64,000 nucleotides of DNA, from the NCBI RefSeq assembly GCF_902859725.1, contig NZ_CADIJP010000009.1, forward strand, positions 1 to 64,000, given 5' to 3'. The notes beneath the pieces were generated by a model. It ran no database searches, had not been told where the DNA came from, and worked only from the letters and a program-made list of their open reading frames with translations. The stretch comes from Achromobacter mucicolens. GTDB taxonomy: Bacteria; Pseudomonadota; Gammaproteobacteria; Burkholderiales; Burkholderiaceae_B. Shown piece by piece: positions 19,228 to 26,765 of this stretch (positions are counted from its first letter, which is position 1; every line of letters begins with the position of its first letter). The translations under genes were made by a program, and so were the position numbers.

Positions 19228-19261
19228 GTTCTTCAGAAGAACGAAAGTTCGAAAGAAGAAC
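19228..19261. promoter_or_regulatory. Putative PcaR operator: palindrome plus direct repeat
   Basis: A perfect GTTCTTCAGAAGAAC palindrome (19228-19242) is followed by a second AGAAGAAC (19254-19261), 19 bp after the first (19235-19242) on the same face. GTTCGAAAGAAGAAC at 19247-19261 is an imperfect second palindrome. As I recall it, the PcaU operator has this layout: three short repeats, two as a palindrome and one as a downstream direct repeat. It lies 33 bp before the pcaI start. Confidence 0.6.
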
Positions 19262-19293
19262 AAATTATGACACGCCACCTATGAGCGAACATC

Positions 19294-19983
19294 ATGATCT
19301 CTAAGCTTGTTGCAAGCACTGCCGCCGCCCTGGCGGACGTCCCCGATGGCGCCACCGTCATGATCGGCGGCTTCGGCACTGCCGGCCAGCCCATGGAACT
19401 GATCGACGCCCTGCTTGAACAGGGCGCCAAGGACCTGGTCATCATCAACAACAACGCCGGCAACGGCACCACTGGGCTCGCCGCCCTCTTGGGCGCCAAC
19501 CGCGTGCGCAAGATCATCTGCTCGTTTCCGCGCCAGGCGGACTCGCAGATCTTTGACGGCCTGTACCGCAGCGGCAAGCTGGAACTGGAACTGGTGCCCC
19601 AAGGCAACCTGGCCGAGCGCATCCGCGCCGCCGGCGCCGGCATCGGCGCGTTCTTCACGCCCACCGGCTACGGCACGCCGCTGGCCGACGGCAAGGAAAC
19701 TCGCGAAATCAACGGCCGCCAGTACGTGCTGGAGTACCCGCTGCACGCCGACTACGCGCTGATCAAGGCCGAACGCGGCGACCGCTGGGGCAACCTGGTC
19801 TACCGCAAGACCGCCCGCAACTTCGGCCCCATCATGGCCAGCGCCGCGCGCGTGGCCGTGGCCCAAGTGCGCGAAATCGTCGAACTGGGCGAGCTGGACC
19901 CCGAAACCGTCGTGACCCCCGGCATCTTCGTCAAGCGCGTCGTGCAGATCGCAGGCCAAGCGGCCGCCAAGGAGCAGCAATGA
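19294..19983 (+). CDS. pcaI: 3-oxoadipate CoA-transferase subunit A
   Basis: 229 residues. It is one half of the enzyme that moves CoA from succinyl-CoA to 3-oxoadipate. The family start (VMIGGFGTAGQPMELIDALL), NNNAGNGTTGLAALL, SFPRQADS and the long YGTPLADGKETREINGRQYV region match PcaI more closely than acetoacetate transferases. The stop overlaps the pcaJ start in ATGA, so subunits are coupled. It is the first gene of the operon downstream of the PcaR-like operator. Confidence 0.95.
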   Translation: MISKLVASTAAALADVPDGATVMIGGFGTAGQPMELIDALLEQGAKDLVIINNNAGNGTTGLAALLGANRVRKIICSFPRQADSQIFDGLYRSGKLELELVPQGNLAERIRAAGAGIGAFFTPTGYGTPLADGKETREINGRQYVLEYPLHADYALIKAERGDRWGNLVYRKTARNFGPIMASAARVAVAQVREIVELGELDPETVVTPGIFVKRVVQIAGQAAAKEQQ

Positions 19984-20624
19984 GCACCAAACTGACCCGC
20001 GACCAGATCGCCGCCCGCGTCGCGCAGGACATTCCCGAAGGCGCCTACGTCAACCTGGGCATTGGCCTGCCCACGCTCGTCGCCAACCACTTGCCGGCCG
20101 GACGCGAAGTCATCCTGCACACCGAAAACGGCATGCTGGGCATGGGCCCGGCGCCCGCCAAGGGCGAGGAAGACTACGACCTCATCAACGCCGGCAAGCA
20201 GCCCGTCACCGAACTGCCAGGCTGCTCGTTCTTTCACCATGCCGATTCGTTCGCGATGATGCGCGGCGGCCATCTGGACATCTGCGTGCTGGGCGCCTTT
20301 CAGGTCTCGCAGCACGGCGACCTGGCCAACTGGCACACCGGCGCGCCCGACGCCATCCCCGCCGTGGGCGGCGCGATGGACCTGGCCATCGGCGCGAAAG
20401 ACGTCTTCGTGATGATGGAATTGCAGACCCGCGAAGGCCAGAGCAAGCTGGTCGAGACCTGCACCTATCCGCTGACCGGCGTGCGCTGCGTATCGCGCGT
20501 GTACACCGACGTCGCGGTGTTCGACATCAACAAGGACGGCGTGACCGTCACCGACATCTTCGGCGACATGACCGCCGATGAGCTGCTGCGCCTGACCGGC
20601 CTGCCGCTCAAGTTTGCGAACTGA
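19980..20624 (+). CDS. pcaJ: 3-oxoadipate CoA-transferase subunit B
   Basis: 214 residues. It carries the catalytic glutamate in HTENGMLGMG (about Glu49) that forms the enzyme-CoA thioester. The N-terminal VNLGIGLPTLVANHLPAG and C-terminal VFDINKDGVTVTDI are family-typical. ATGA overlap with pcaI. A GC hairpin (GCCCCG/CGGGGC, about 20648-20664) follows in the 60-bp gap before catC and might adjust transcript stability. Confidence 0.95.
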   Translation: MSTKLTRDQIAARVAQDIPEGAYVNLGIGLPTLVANHLPAGREVILHTENGMLGMGPAPAKGEEDYDLINAGKQPVTELPGCSFFHHADSFAMMRGGHLDICVLGAFQVSQHGDLANWHTGAPDAIPAVGGAMDLAIGAKDVFVMMELQTREGQSKLVETCTYPLTGVRCVSRVYTDVAVFDINKDGVTVTDIFGDMTADELLRLTGLPLKFAN

Positions 20625-20684
20625 AGTCCCTTAATTGCCGATACGTCGCCCCGCCAGCCGGGGCGGCATCATGGAGAGTCCATC

Positions 20685-20960
20685 ATGTTGTTCATGGTTC
20701 AAATGCAAGTCAATCTGCCCGTCGACATGCCCGCCGACCGCGCCGACAAACTGAAGGCCGACGAAAAGGCCCTGGCGCAGCAGCTTCAGCGCGACGGCAA
20801 ATGGAAGAGCCTGTGGCGCGTTGTCGGCCGCTACGCCAACGTCAGCATCTTCGACGTCGAAAGCAACGACGAACTGCATGCGCTGCTGTCGTCCCTGCCG
20901 CTTTTCCCGTACATGGATATCGAAGTCACCGCGCTCGCGCGCCATCCCTCGGCGATCTGA
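20685..20960 (+). CDS. catC: Muconolactone delta-isomerase
   Basis: 91 residues, the normal size of this ferredoxin-like-fold enzyme (usually a decamer). The start MLFMVQMQVNLPVDMP, the central KWKSLWRVVGRYANVSIFDV and the LPLFPYMDIEV end are diagnostic. It converts muconolactone to 3-oxoadipate enol-lactone, the step before PcaD. Here it sits inside the pca operon with no catA or catB visible, so the upper catechol genes must be elsewhere. It is 12 bp before the YciI gene. Confidence 0.95.
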   Translation: MLFMVQMQVNLPVDMPADRADKLKADEKALAQQLQRDGKWKSLWRVVGRYANVSIFDVESNDELHALLSSLPLFPYMDIEVTALARHPSAI

Positions 20961-20972
20961 CAGGAGCCTCGC

Positions 20973-21269
20973 ATGCCCTACATCATCGAAACCTTCGACA
21001 AGCCCAACCACCAGGACATGCGCCAGCAACACCGCGCCAAGCACCTGGAATACCTGGACGCCAACAAGGCGCTCCTGTTGGCGTGCGGCGCCAAGCTGCA
21101 GGATGACGGCAAGGATGCCGGCGGCGGCCTGTACATCGTCGACGTCGACACGCGCGAAGCCGCGCAGCAGTTCATCGATGCCGACCCGTTCGCGCAGGCC
21201 GATCTGTTCGACCGCGTGACCATCACCCGCTGGCGCAAAGCCTACGTCGACGGCGTCTGCCACCTGTAA
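20973..21269 (+). CDS. YciI-like dimeric alpha/beta-barrel protein
   Basis: 98 residues with the YciI family pattern: QQHRAKHLEYLDAN, GGGLYIVDVDTREAAQQFIDADPF and VTITRWRKAYVDG. The conserved His (about 22) and Asp/His region of the family pocket are present. It lies between catC and pcaD with short gaps, so it is produced with the lactone-processing enzymes. YciI-fold enzymes such as TftG act on chlorinated hydroxymuconates, so a lactone or muconate side reaction is plausible. That role is inference. Confidence 0.85.
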   Translation: MPYIIETFDKPNHQDMRQQHRAKHLEYLDANKALLLACGAKLQDDGKDAGGGLYIVDVDTREAAQQFIDADPFAQADLFDRVTITRWRKAYVDGVCHL

Positions 21270-21327
21270 TCCCCGCCCGGCCGCCGTCAACGACGCGCAG
21301 CCGCGGCTTTCCCGGAAGGAATCCCAC

Positions 21328-22107
21328 ATGTCTTATGCCGATCTCAGCCAGGCACGGCTGTTCTACGTCATCGATGGCCCCGCCGACGCGCCGGTGCTCG
21401 TGCTCTCCAATTCGCTGGGCACCTGCGCCGACATGTGGGCCCGCCAGATCCCCGAACTGACCCGCCACTTCCGCGTGCTGCGCTACGACACCCGCGGCCA
21501 CGGCAAGTCCTCGGTCCCCGAAGGCGAGTACAGCTTCGAGCAGCTGGGCAACGACGTCGCCGAACTGCTGGCGCACCTGGACATCAAGCGCGCACACTTC
21601 TGCGGCCTGTCGATGGGCGGCCCGACCGGCCTGTGGCTGGCGCTGGCGCGCCCCGAACTCGTCGGCAAGCTGGTCCTGTGCAACACCGCCGCGCGCATCG
21701 GTTCGACCGAAGGCTGGAGCGCCCGCATCGCCGCCGTCGCTGAGCAGACGCTGGAAAAAATGGCCCCCACGCTGGTCGAGCGCTGGCTGACCGACGCCTA
21801 CCGCGCCGCCGAACCCGGCCTCACGCAGGTCCTGATCGACATGCTGCGCCGCACGCCGGACGCAGGCTACTCGGGCAACTGCGCCGCGCTGCGCGACGCC
21901 GACTTCCGCGAGCAGGTGTCTTCGATCACCGCGCCCACACTCGTCATCAGCAGCACGCACGACCTGGCCGCCACGCCCGCGCAAGGCCAGGAACTGGCCG
22001 CCGCCATTCCGGGCGCGCGCTATGTCGAACTGAACACCTCCCACATCTCGAACTGGGAGCAACCGGAAGCCTTCACCCGCGCGGTCGTCGACTTCCTGAC
22101 GGAGTGA
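21328..22107 (+). CDS. pcaD: 3-oxoadipate enol-lactonase
   Basis: 259 residues, alpha/beta hydrolase. The nucleophile elbow CGLSMGG puts Ser at about 95, Asp lies in the HDLAATPAQG strand region, and the late His is in NTSHISNWEQP. YDTRGHGKSSVPEGEYSFEQLG is characteristic of PcaD. It hydrolyses 3-oxoadipate enol-lactone to 3-oxoadipate, the substrate of PcaIJ. A good AAGGA precedes the ATG. The following cyclase-family gene starts 5 bp after its stop. Confidence 0.94.
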   Translation: MSYADLSQARLFYVIDGPADAPVLVLSNSLGTCADMWARQIPELTRHFRVLRYDTRGHGKSSVPEGEYSFEQLGNDVAELLAHLDIKRAHFCGLSMGGPTGLWLALARPELVGKLVLCNTAARIGSTEGWSARIAAVAEQTLEKMAPTLVERWLTDAYRAAEPGLTQVLIDMLRRTPDAGYSGNCAALRDADFREQVSSITAPTLVISSTHDLAATPAQGQELAAAIPGARYVELNTSHISNWEQPEAFTRAVVDFLTE

Positions 22108-22112
22108 GCCGC

Positions 22113-23153
22113 ATGCAACGCTGGAAGCACCGGCCCGAAGGCTCCAACTGGGGGGACTTCGGGCCCGACGACCAACTCGGGCGCCTGAACCTCATTACCG
22201 AAGAACAGGTTCTGAAGGGCGCGCGCGAGATCCGCACCGGCAAGACCTTCTGCCTGTCCCTGCCGCTGGACCTGCCGGGCGGCAACGTGCTCAACCCGCG
22301 CCGCCATCCGCCGCAGCTAAGCCCCACAAAGCTCAAGGACACGCCATACCTGAACTTCCCGCTCAAGAACGTCAATCCGGACGCGCTTGATGTGCTGAGC
22401 GACGACCAGGTGCTGCTGTCCATGCAGTATTCGACGCAGTGGGACGCGCTCGCGCACGTGGGCGCGCTGTTTGACGCCGATGGCGACGGCACGCCGGAAC
22501 TGCGCTACTACAACGGCTTTCAGGCCGGCGTGGACGTTGTGGGACCGGCCGACGGCGACCACACGGGCTGCGGCTGCAACAGCGGCGGCCCGTCCGCCGC
22601 GCTGAAGCTGGGCGTCGAGAACCTGGCGCAAAAGGGCATGCAGGGCCGCGGGGTGCTGGTGGACCTGTTCCGCCATTACGGCCCGGGCCGCACGCTGATC
22701 GGCCATGCCGAACTGATGCACGTGCTGGACGCGGACGGCATCGCCGTGGAGCCCGGCGACATGCTGGTGCTGCGCACCGGCTACGCCGAAGCCGTGGTCG
22801 CCATGAACGGCGCCCCGGACCCCGAGGTGCTGCACACCTACGGCGCCGCGCTGGACGGCACCGACGACGCGCTGCTGCAATGGATCACCGACAGCGGCAT
22901 CGCCGCCATCTGCGCCGACAACTACGCGGTCGAGGCCTATCCCGCCCGCGAAAAGTCCGGCGCGCGTCCCATGCTGCCGCTGCATCACCACTGCCTGTTC
23001 AAACTGGGCCTGCCGCTGGCCGAGCTTTGGTATTTGAAGGACCTGGCGGATTTCCTGCATGTCAACGGCCGCCACCACTTCATGCTGACCGCGCCCCCGC
23101 TGCGCCTGCCGCATGCGATCGGATCGCCGGTCACGCCGATTGCAACGGCGTGA
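22113..23153 (+). CDS. Cyclase-family protein (kynurenine-formamidase-like metal hydrolase)
   Basis: 346 residues from the ATG at 22113; a GTG at 22104 overlapping pcaD would add three. It has the variant metal motif TQWDALAHVG (in place of HxGTHxDxPxH) and a DYNAVEAYP-like ADNYAVEAYP region, both typical of the long cyclase/hydrolase family PF04199. It is the last gene of the pca operon. Such enzymes hydrolyse amides or cyclise/hydrolyse small lactone-like substrates; the function here is not known. A bidirectional terminator follows. Confidence 0.85.
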   Translation: MQRWKHRPEGSNWGDFGPDDQLGRLNLITEEQVLKGAREIRTGKTFCLSLPLDLPGGNVLNPRRHPPQLSPTKLKDTPYLNFPLKNVNPDALDVLSDDQVLLSMQYSTQWDALAHVGALFDADGDGTPELRYYNGFQAGVDVVGPADGDHTGCGCNSGGPSAALKLGVENLAQKGMQGRGVLVDLFRHYGPGRTLIGHAELMHVLDADGIAVEPGDMLVLRTGYAEAVVAMNGAPDPEVLHTYGAALDGTDDALLQWITDSGIAAICADNYAVEAYPAREKSGARPMLPLHHHCLFKLGLPLAELWYLKDLADFLHVNGRHHFMLTAPPLRLPHAIGSPVTPIATA

Positions 23154-23184
23154 CGCGCATAGCGCCGGTGTCAGCGGACCAAAG

Positions 23185-23213
23185 AAAACGCCAGACCTCG
23201 TCTGGCGTTTTTG
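23185..23213. terminator. Bidirectional intrinsic terminator
   Basis: AAAACGCCAGA-CCTCG-TCTGGCGTTTTT, an 11-bp stem with A and T tracts on its two sides, lies between the convergent cyclase and PsiF-like genes. It can serve both strands. Confidence 0.92.
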
Positions 23214-23225
23214 CTTGCCCCGCGT

Positions 23226-23552
23226 TCAGCCCTTCAGGCAGGTGCTCATGAAAGTCTTGCGGGCCTCGCCCGTCAGCTTTTGCTCGCCGGCCTTGGCGTT
23301 GCAGTCCTTCATCTTCTGCTGCTGCGGCGTCAGTTGCTTGGCGGGCTCCTCGCCCTTCAGGCAGCTGCTCATGAAGGTCTTGCGGTCGTCGCCCTTCTTG
23401 CCCTCGGCGGCCTTGTTGCAGTCCGACATGCGCTGCTGCTGCGGCGTGGGCGTCTTGGCGGTTGAGGGCGCGGCGGGTGTCTGGGCCTGCGCGCCGGCAA
23501 AACATGCGGACAACAGGATGGCCGAGGCCAGCTGGGTGGTACGGGAAAGCAT
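23226..23552 (-). CDS. PsiF-repeat secreted protein
   Basis: 108 residues. A signal peptide (MLSRTTQLASAILLSACFAGAQA) is followed by two copies of the PsiF repeat, one about residues 40-70 and one about 76-108. Each has the QQQ(R/K)M(S/K)DCN start and the RKTFM(S)xCLKG end, with paired cysteines. PsiF was described as a phosphate-starvation-inducible periplasmic protein in enterics; its role is unknown. I start at 23552 because the longer frame lacks a signal peptide. Convergent with the pca operon. Confidence 0.88.
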   Translation of the reverse strand: MLSRTTQLASAILLSACFAGAQAQTPAAPSTAKTPTPQQQRMSDCNKAAEGKKGDDRKTFMSSCLKGEEPAKQLTPQQQKMKDCNAKAGEQKLTGEARKTFMSTCLKG

Positions 23553-23769
23553 GAGTTCCTCCCTTGAGCGCCCCAAGCGCATTGGCACGCGCGACGCGGG
23601 GCTGCACGGTCCGCCGGCCAAGGCGCCGGCCCGGTCATCATCGGACAATCCCGGCGCCTTCGCAACCTCCGCCGCAACCTGTTACCCATTCATCCATCTG
23701 ACCCGTTGTATCCACGGCCGGAAAGGAGTGAGATAGGCAAAACCCGCGCCGCGAGCCCCAGGAGACGCC

Positions 23770-24111
23770 ATGAAAAAAATCATCCTCGCCTCGATTGCCG
23801 TGCTGGCCTGCGCATCCGCCGCCGCCGGCGCGCAAAGCCTTGCCTACGGCGTCACCCTGGGCAACGTCCAGGCCGTGCGCGACAGCACCCGCAACGTCTC
23901 GACCATCACCGGTTTTCTGGCCAACCAGTCCGAACGCCCCGTCAATAGCGTCCTTCTGACCTACGTCCTGTACGACGCCCAGAACCGCGAGGTCGGCCGG
24001 GTCAGCGAAGACATCGTGGGCCCCCTCGCCCCCGGCCAGATCAAGGTGGTCAAGGCCATCACGCCGCTCGAATTCACCCGCGTGACCCCGCTGGACGTTG
24101 CGGCCCGCTAA
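23770..24111 (+). CDS. Secreted FxLYD-domain-like protein
   Basis: 113 residues. A signal peptide (MKKIILASIAVLACASAAAGA) is followed by a single beta-rich domain. The pattern STITGFLANQSERPVNSVLLTYVLYDAQNREVG, with alternating hydrophobics and a late LAPGQIKVVKA, matches the FxLYD type of small extracytoplasmic domain. No enzymatic residues are recognised. AGGAG precedes the ATG. It stands alone between the PsiF-like gene and carbonic anhydrase, and has no assigned function. Confidence 0.78.
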   Translation: MKKIILASIAVLACASAAAGAQSLAYGVTLGNVQAVRDSTRNVSTITGFLANQSERPVNSVLLTYVLYDAQNREVGRVSEDIVGPLAPGQIKVVKAITPLEFTRVTPLDVAAR

Positions 24112-24141
24112 GGCTGGCCAGGGCTTCGACCCGCCGCAAAA

Positions 24142-24164
24142 AAACCCTTTTGATATCAGGGTTT
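24142..24164 (+). terminator. Weak terminator-like hairpin
   Basis: AAACCCT/AGGGTTT arms around a 9-nt loop lie 31 bp after the FxLYD gene, with an A-run before and a short T-run in the second arm. The stem is weak, so it is only a probable terminator. Confidence 0.45.
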
Positions 24165-24218
24165 AGACAGGTGGCTATCAGCCCAATTATGGGAAAATCC
24201 CGACTGCCGACTCGATAA

Positions 24219-24248
24219 AAGGGGCTTCCACACGAAGCCCCTTCGTGC
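24219..24248. terminator. Overlapping alternative hairpins before carbonic anhydrase
   Basis: A 10-bp AAGGGGCTTC/GAAGCCCCTT stem with a CACAC loop overlaps a second 7-bp stem CACGAAG-CCC-CTTCGTG. The two cannot form together. On the minus strand the first is followed by TTTTAT, giving an intrinsic-terminator look. It lies about 50 bp upstream of the carbonic anhydrase start. Confidence 0.5.
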
Positions 24249-24298
24249 GTATGCCGGCGCGCCAGCAAGCCTGGCCTCGATATTAGGAACTGAAGATC

Positions 24299-24949
24299 AT
24301 GTTTCCCAAAAGACTCTCCGAAGGCTACCAATCCTTCCTTGACGGCCGCTTCCAGACGGAAAGCAGCCGCTACCAAAAGCTGGCCGAAATCGGCCAAAGC
24401 CCGGAAATCCTGATCATTGGCTGTTGCGACTCGCGCGTGTCGCCCGAAGCGATCTTCGACGCAGGCCCCGGTGAAATGTTTGTGGTGCGCAACGTGGCCA
24501 ACCTCGTGCCGCCCTGTGATCCCGACTCGGAATCGTCGTACCACGGCACCAGCGCCGCCATCGAATTTGCGGTCAACGGCCTGAACGTCAAGCACATCGT
24601 CGTGCTGGGCCACGCCTCCTGCGGCGGCATCCGCTTCTTCTTCGACGACGCCACGCCGCTGAGCAAGAGCGATTTCATCGGCAAATGGATGTCGCAGATC
24701 GAACCCGTCGCCAAGGGCATGTCCCCGGAGACCGGCGACCGCCAGGCCAACCTGAAACGCCTGGAACTGGCCACCGTCGCGCACAGCCTGAACAACCTGA
24801 TGACGTTCCCGTCCATCCGCCGCCGCGTCGAGAAGGGCGAGCTGGAACTGCACGGCGCCTACTTTGGCGTGGCCACCGGCGTCCTGTTCCTGCGCGATCC
24901 GGAAACCGGCGAGTTCAAGCCCTGCCTGGAAACGGGCATCACGGAATAA
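24299..24949 (+). CDS. Beta-class carbonic anhydrase
   Basis: 216 residues. It interconverts CO2 and bicarbonate. The motif CxDxR is at 42-46 (CCDSRVSPE) and HxxC at 105-108 (GHASCGG), which supply the zinc ligands Cys42, His105 and Cys108 and the Asp44/Arg46 dyad. SSYHGTSAAIEFAVNGLNVKHI is typical of the bacterial clade. In this genome it could supply bicarbonate for PEP carboxylase and fatty-acid synthesis, but the genes are not adjacent. A divergent hairpin lies in its leader. Confidence 0.95.
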   Translation: MFPKRLSEGYQSFLDGRFQTESSRYQKLAEIGQSPEILIIGCCDSRVSPEAIFDAGPGEMFVVRNVANLVPPCDPDSESSYHGTSAAIEFAVNGLNVKHIVVLGHASCGGIRFFFDDATPLSKSDFIGKWMSQIEPVAKGMSPETGDRQANLKRLELATVAHSLNNLMTFPSIRRRVEKGELELHGAYFGVATGVLFLRDPETGEFKPCLETGITE

Positions 24950-25003
24950 GGGGCGCGGGCCTTGCGCCCGCGCCACTGGCTTGCGACAGGCGAGCCGGGC
25001 CGT

Positions 25004-25681
25004 TCAAACCCGGTACGCCTGGGCTAGCCGCTCGTAGTTGTTCTTCAGGATGATGCCCGCGTAGTACACGTGTTCGCGCATCAGGTCCTCGGCCCGCGCG
25101 CCGTCGCGGGCGATGATGGCGCTCACGATCCGATGATGGTCATCGTGCGAGCGCAGGATGATCCCGTGGTCTTCCCACAGGATGATCCGGTCCGACGCAT
25201 ACGGAATTGCCTGCGCCTGCGTCGCGAACCGCTTCACCCACGGATTGCCCGCCGCCTCGAGAATGCCGTTGTGCAAGGTGATGTTGACCTGCTGGTACGG
25301 CAGATGGTCCTCCGGCAGCAACACGCCCTTGGCAAGAATCCGGTCGCCCTCGTCCAGGCAGTTCTTCAGCACCGCGACCGCGTCATTCGACAGGCCGCGC
25401 AGCGCCGCCTGCCGGCAGGCCAGGCCCTCCAGGGCGGCTCGCACTTCATACGCCGCCACAATCTCCCCGATGTCGTAAGCCCGCACGGTGTAGCCGCGCT
25501 TGGGCAAATGTTCGAGCAGGCCTTCGTTGCCCAACGTGGCGAGCGCCGCGCGCACCGGCGTGCGCGACACGCCCAGTTTTTCGGCCAGCGGGATTTCTTC
25601 CAGCCGAGCGCCGGGACTGAACTTGCCGTGCAGCACCCAGTCCCGCAGCGTATCGGTGACGTGTTGAGATAGCGTATCCAT
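25004..25681 (-). CDS. GntR-family regulator, FadR/FCD subfamily
   Basis: 225 residues. The N-terminal winged helix (about 1-70, IPLAEKLGVSRTPVRAALATL) is followed by an all-helical FCD effector domain with the metal-binding Asp/His pattern (about 85-215, HNGILEAAGN, HHRIVSAI). I start at MDTLSQHV (25681); in-frame ATGs further up would add leader residues. It is divergent from the SDR/Liv catabolic operon. Two near-identical TTGTATACAT/ATGTATACAT palindromes occur in the gap, so local repression with release by a pathway intermediate is likely. Confidence 0.92.
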   Translation of the reverse strand: MDTLSQHVTDTLRDWVLHGKFSPGARLEEIPLAEKLGVSRTPVRAALATLGNEGLLEHLPKRGYTVRAYDIGEIVAAYEVRAALEGLACRQAALRGLSNDAVAVLKNCLDEGDRILAKGVLLPEDHLPYQQVNITLHNGILEAAGNPWVKRFATQAQAIPYASDRIILWEDHGIILRSHDDHHRIVSAIIARDGARAEDLMREHVYYAGIILKNNYERLAQAYRV

Positions 25682-25688
25682 GCGGCAA

Positions 25689-25698
25689 TTGTATACAT
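25689..25698. promoter_or_regulatory. Putative GntR operator 1
   Basis: TTGTATACAT lies 8 bp upstream of the GntR start and is followed by another AATACATG half-site (25702-25709). It fits the short T-G-T-N-A-C-A palindromes used by FCD-type GntR proteins and could mediate autoregulation. Confidence 0.55.
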
Positions 25699-25807
25699 GA
25701 AGAATACATGCGGCAGTGTGCTCTAGCTCTATCTCAGGGCTTTCCATAGTGCTTCTGCCGTAAATCAAACGTCGTTCAGGGTAAGCCCCTATACCTGCCC
25801 TACGGCC

Positions 25808-25817
25808 ATGTATACAT
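25808..25817. promoter_or_regulatory. Putative GntR operator 2
   Basis: The perfect palindrome ATGTATACAT lies 71 bp upstream of the SDR start and differs in one base from operator 1. The two are 119 bp apart start to start. Confidence 0.55.
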
Positions 25818-25887
25818 AATCGCAAAAAATCAGACTGGCGGCCGATCCAATCCCCAAGGATGGACGACACGCCACGGAGGAGACAGC

Positions 25888-26682
25888 ATGACCAATGTAT
25901 CCAAGCCCGCCACGGCCGGCCCGGGGCCCCGCCTCGCCCTCGTGACCGGCGGCGGCGGCGGCATCGGCGCCACGATCTGCCGGGAACTCGCACAGGCCGG
26001 ACTGCGCGTGGTGGTGTCGGACGTGGACAGCGACCGTGCGCGCCGGGTGGCCGACGAGCTGGGCGCGCCCCATGCCGCGCATGCCTTTGACGTCAGCGAC
26101 GAAGCGGCCGTCGACAGTGCATTCGAGCAGATCGAAAGCCAGCACGGCCCCATCGCGGTGCTGGTCAGCGCGGCCGGACTGCTGCTGTTCCAGGAGAACG
26201 GCGAGCGGCCGCTCATCAAGGACACGTCGCTCGATATCTGGGAACGCAGTTTTGCCGTGAATGCGCGCGGCGTGTTCCTGTGCGGACGCGCCTACCTGCG
26301 CCGGCGCGAAGCCAAGCCGCTGGCGCATGGCCGGGTCGTCACCTTCACGTCGGTCGCCGCGCAACTGGGCGGCTACCGTTCCAGCGCCTCTTACATCGCC
26401 GCCAAGTCGGCCGTGCTGGGCCTGACCAAGTCCATGGCGCGCGAGGCCGCCCATCTTGGCATCACGGTCAACGGCATCGCGCCCGGATTGATCGACACCG
26501 ACATGCTGCGCAGCACCGTCACCAGCAGCGGCGCGCTGGCCGCGGCTGCACAAGCCATCCCGCTGGGCCGCATCGGCACCGCCGAGGAAGTGGCCGCGGC
26601 CGTGCGGTTCCTCGCCTCGGAAGACGCGGGCTACATCACCGGCAGCGTCATCGACGTGAACGGCGGCTACCGCATGCAGTAA
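25888..26682 (+). CDS. SDR-family oxidoreductase, first gene of the Liv catabolic operon
   Basis: 264 residues. The cofactor motif TGGGGGIG is at 20-27, and the Asp after the second strand (SDVDSDRAR) suggests NAD preference. Catalytic Ser155, Tyr169 and Lys173 are intact. The usual NNAG is SAAG (94-97), which is uncommon. The C-terminus VIDVNGGYRMQ is typical. AGGAG precedes the ATG. It heads an operon with a Liv ABC transporter, two more SDRs and a flavoprotein, so it presumably oxidises an alcohol in the imported compound's pathway. Confidence 0.9.
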   Translation: MTNVSKPATAGPGPRLALVTGGGGGIGATICRELAQAGLRVVVSDVDSDRARRVADELGAPHAAHAFDVSDEAAVDSAFEQIESQHGPIAVLVSAAGLLLFQENGERPLIKDTSLDIWERSFAVNARGVFLCGRAYLRRREAKPLAHGRVVTFTSVAAQLGGYRSSASYIAAKSAVLGLTKSMAREAAHLGITVNGIAPGLIDTDMLRSTVTSSGALAAAAQAIPLGRIGTAEEVAAAVRFLASEDAGYITGSVIDVNGGYRMQ

Positions 26683-26765
26683 GACTTACCCGGCGGCACC
26701 GCCGTCAACGCATCAAAGCGTCATCCACCAAAGACGCGCATCCAAAAAAGAACGGGAGACCAAGC

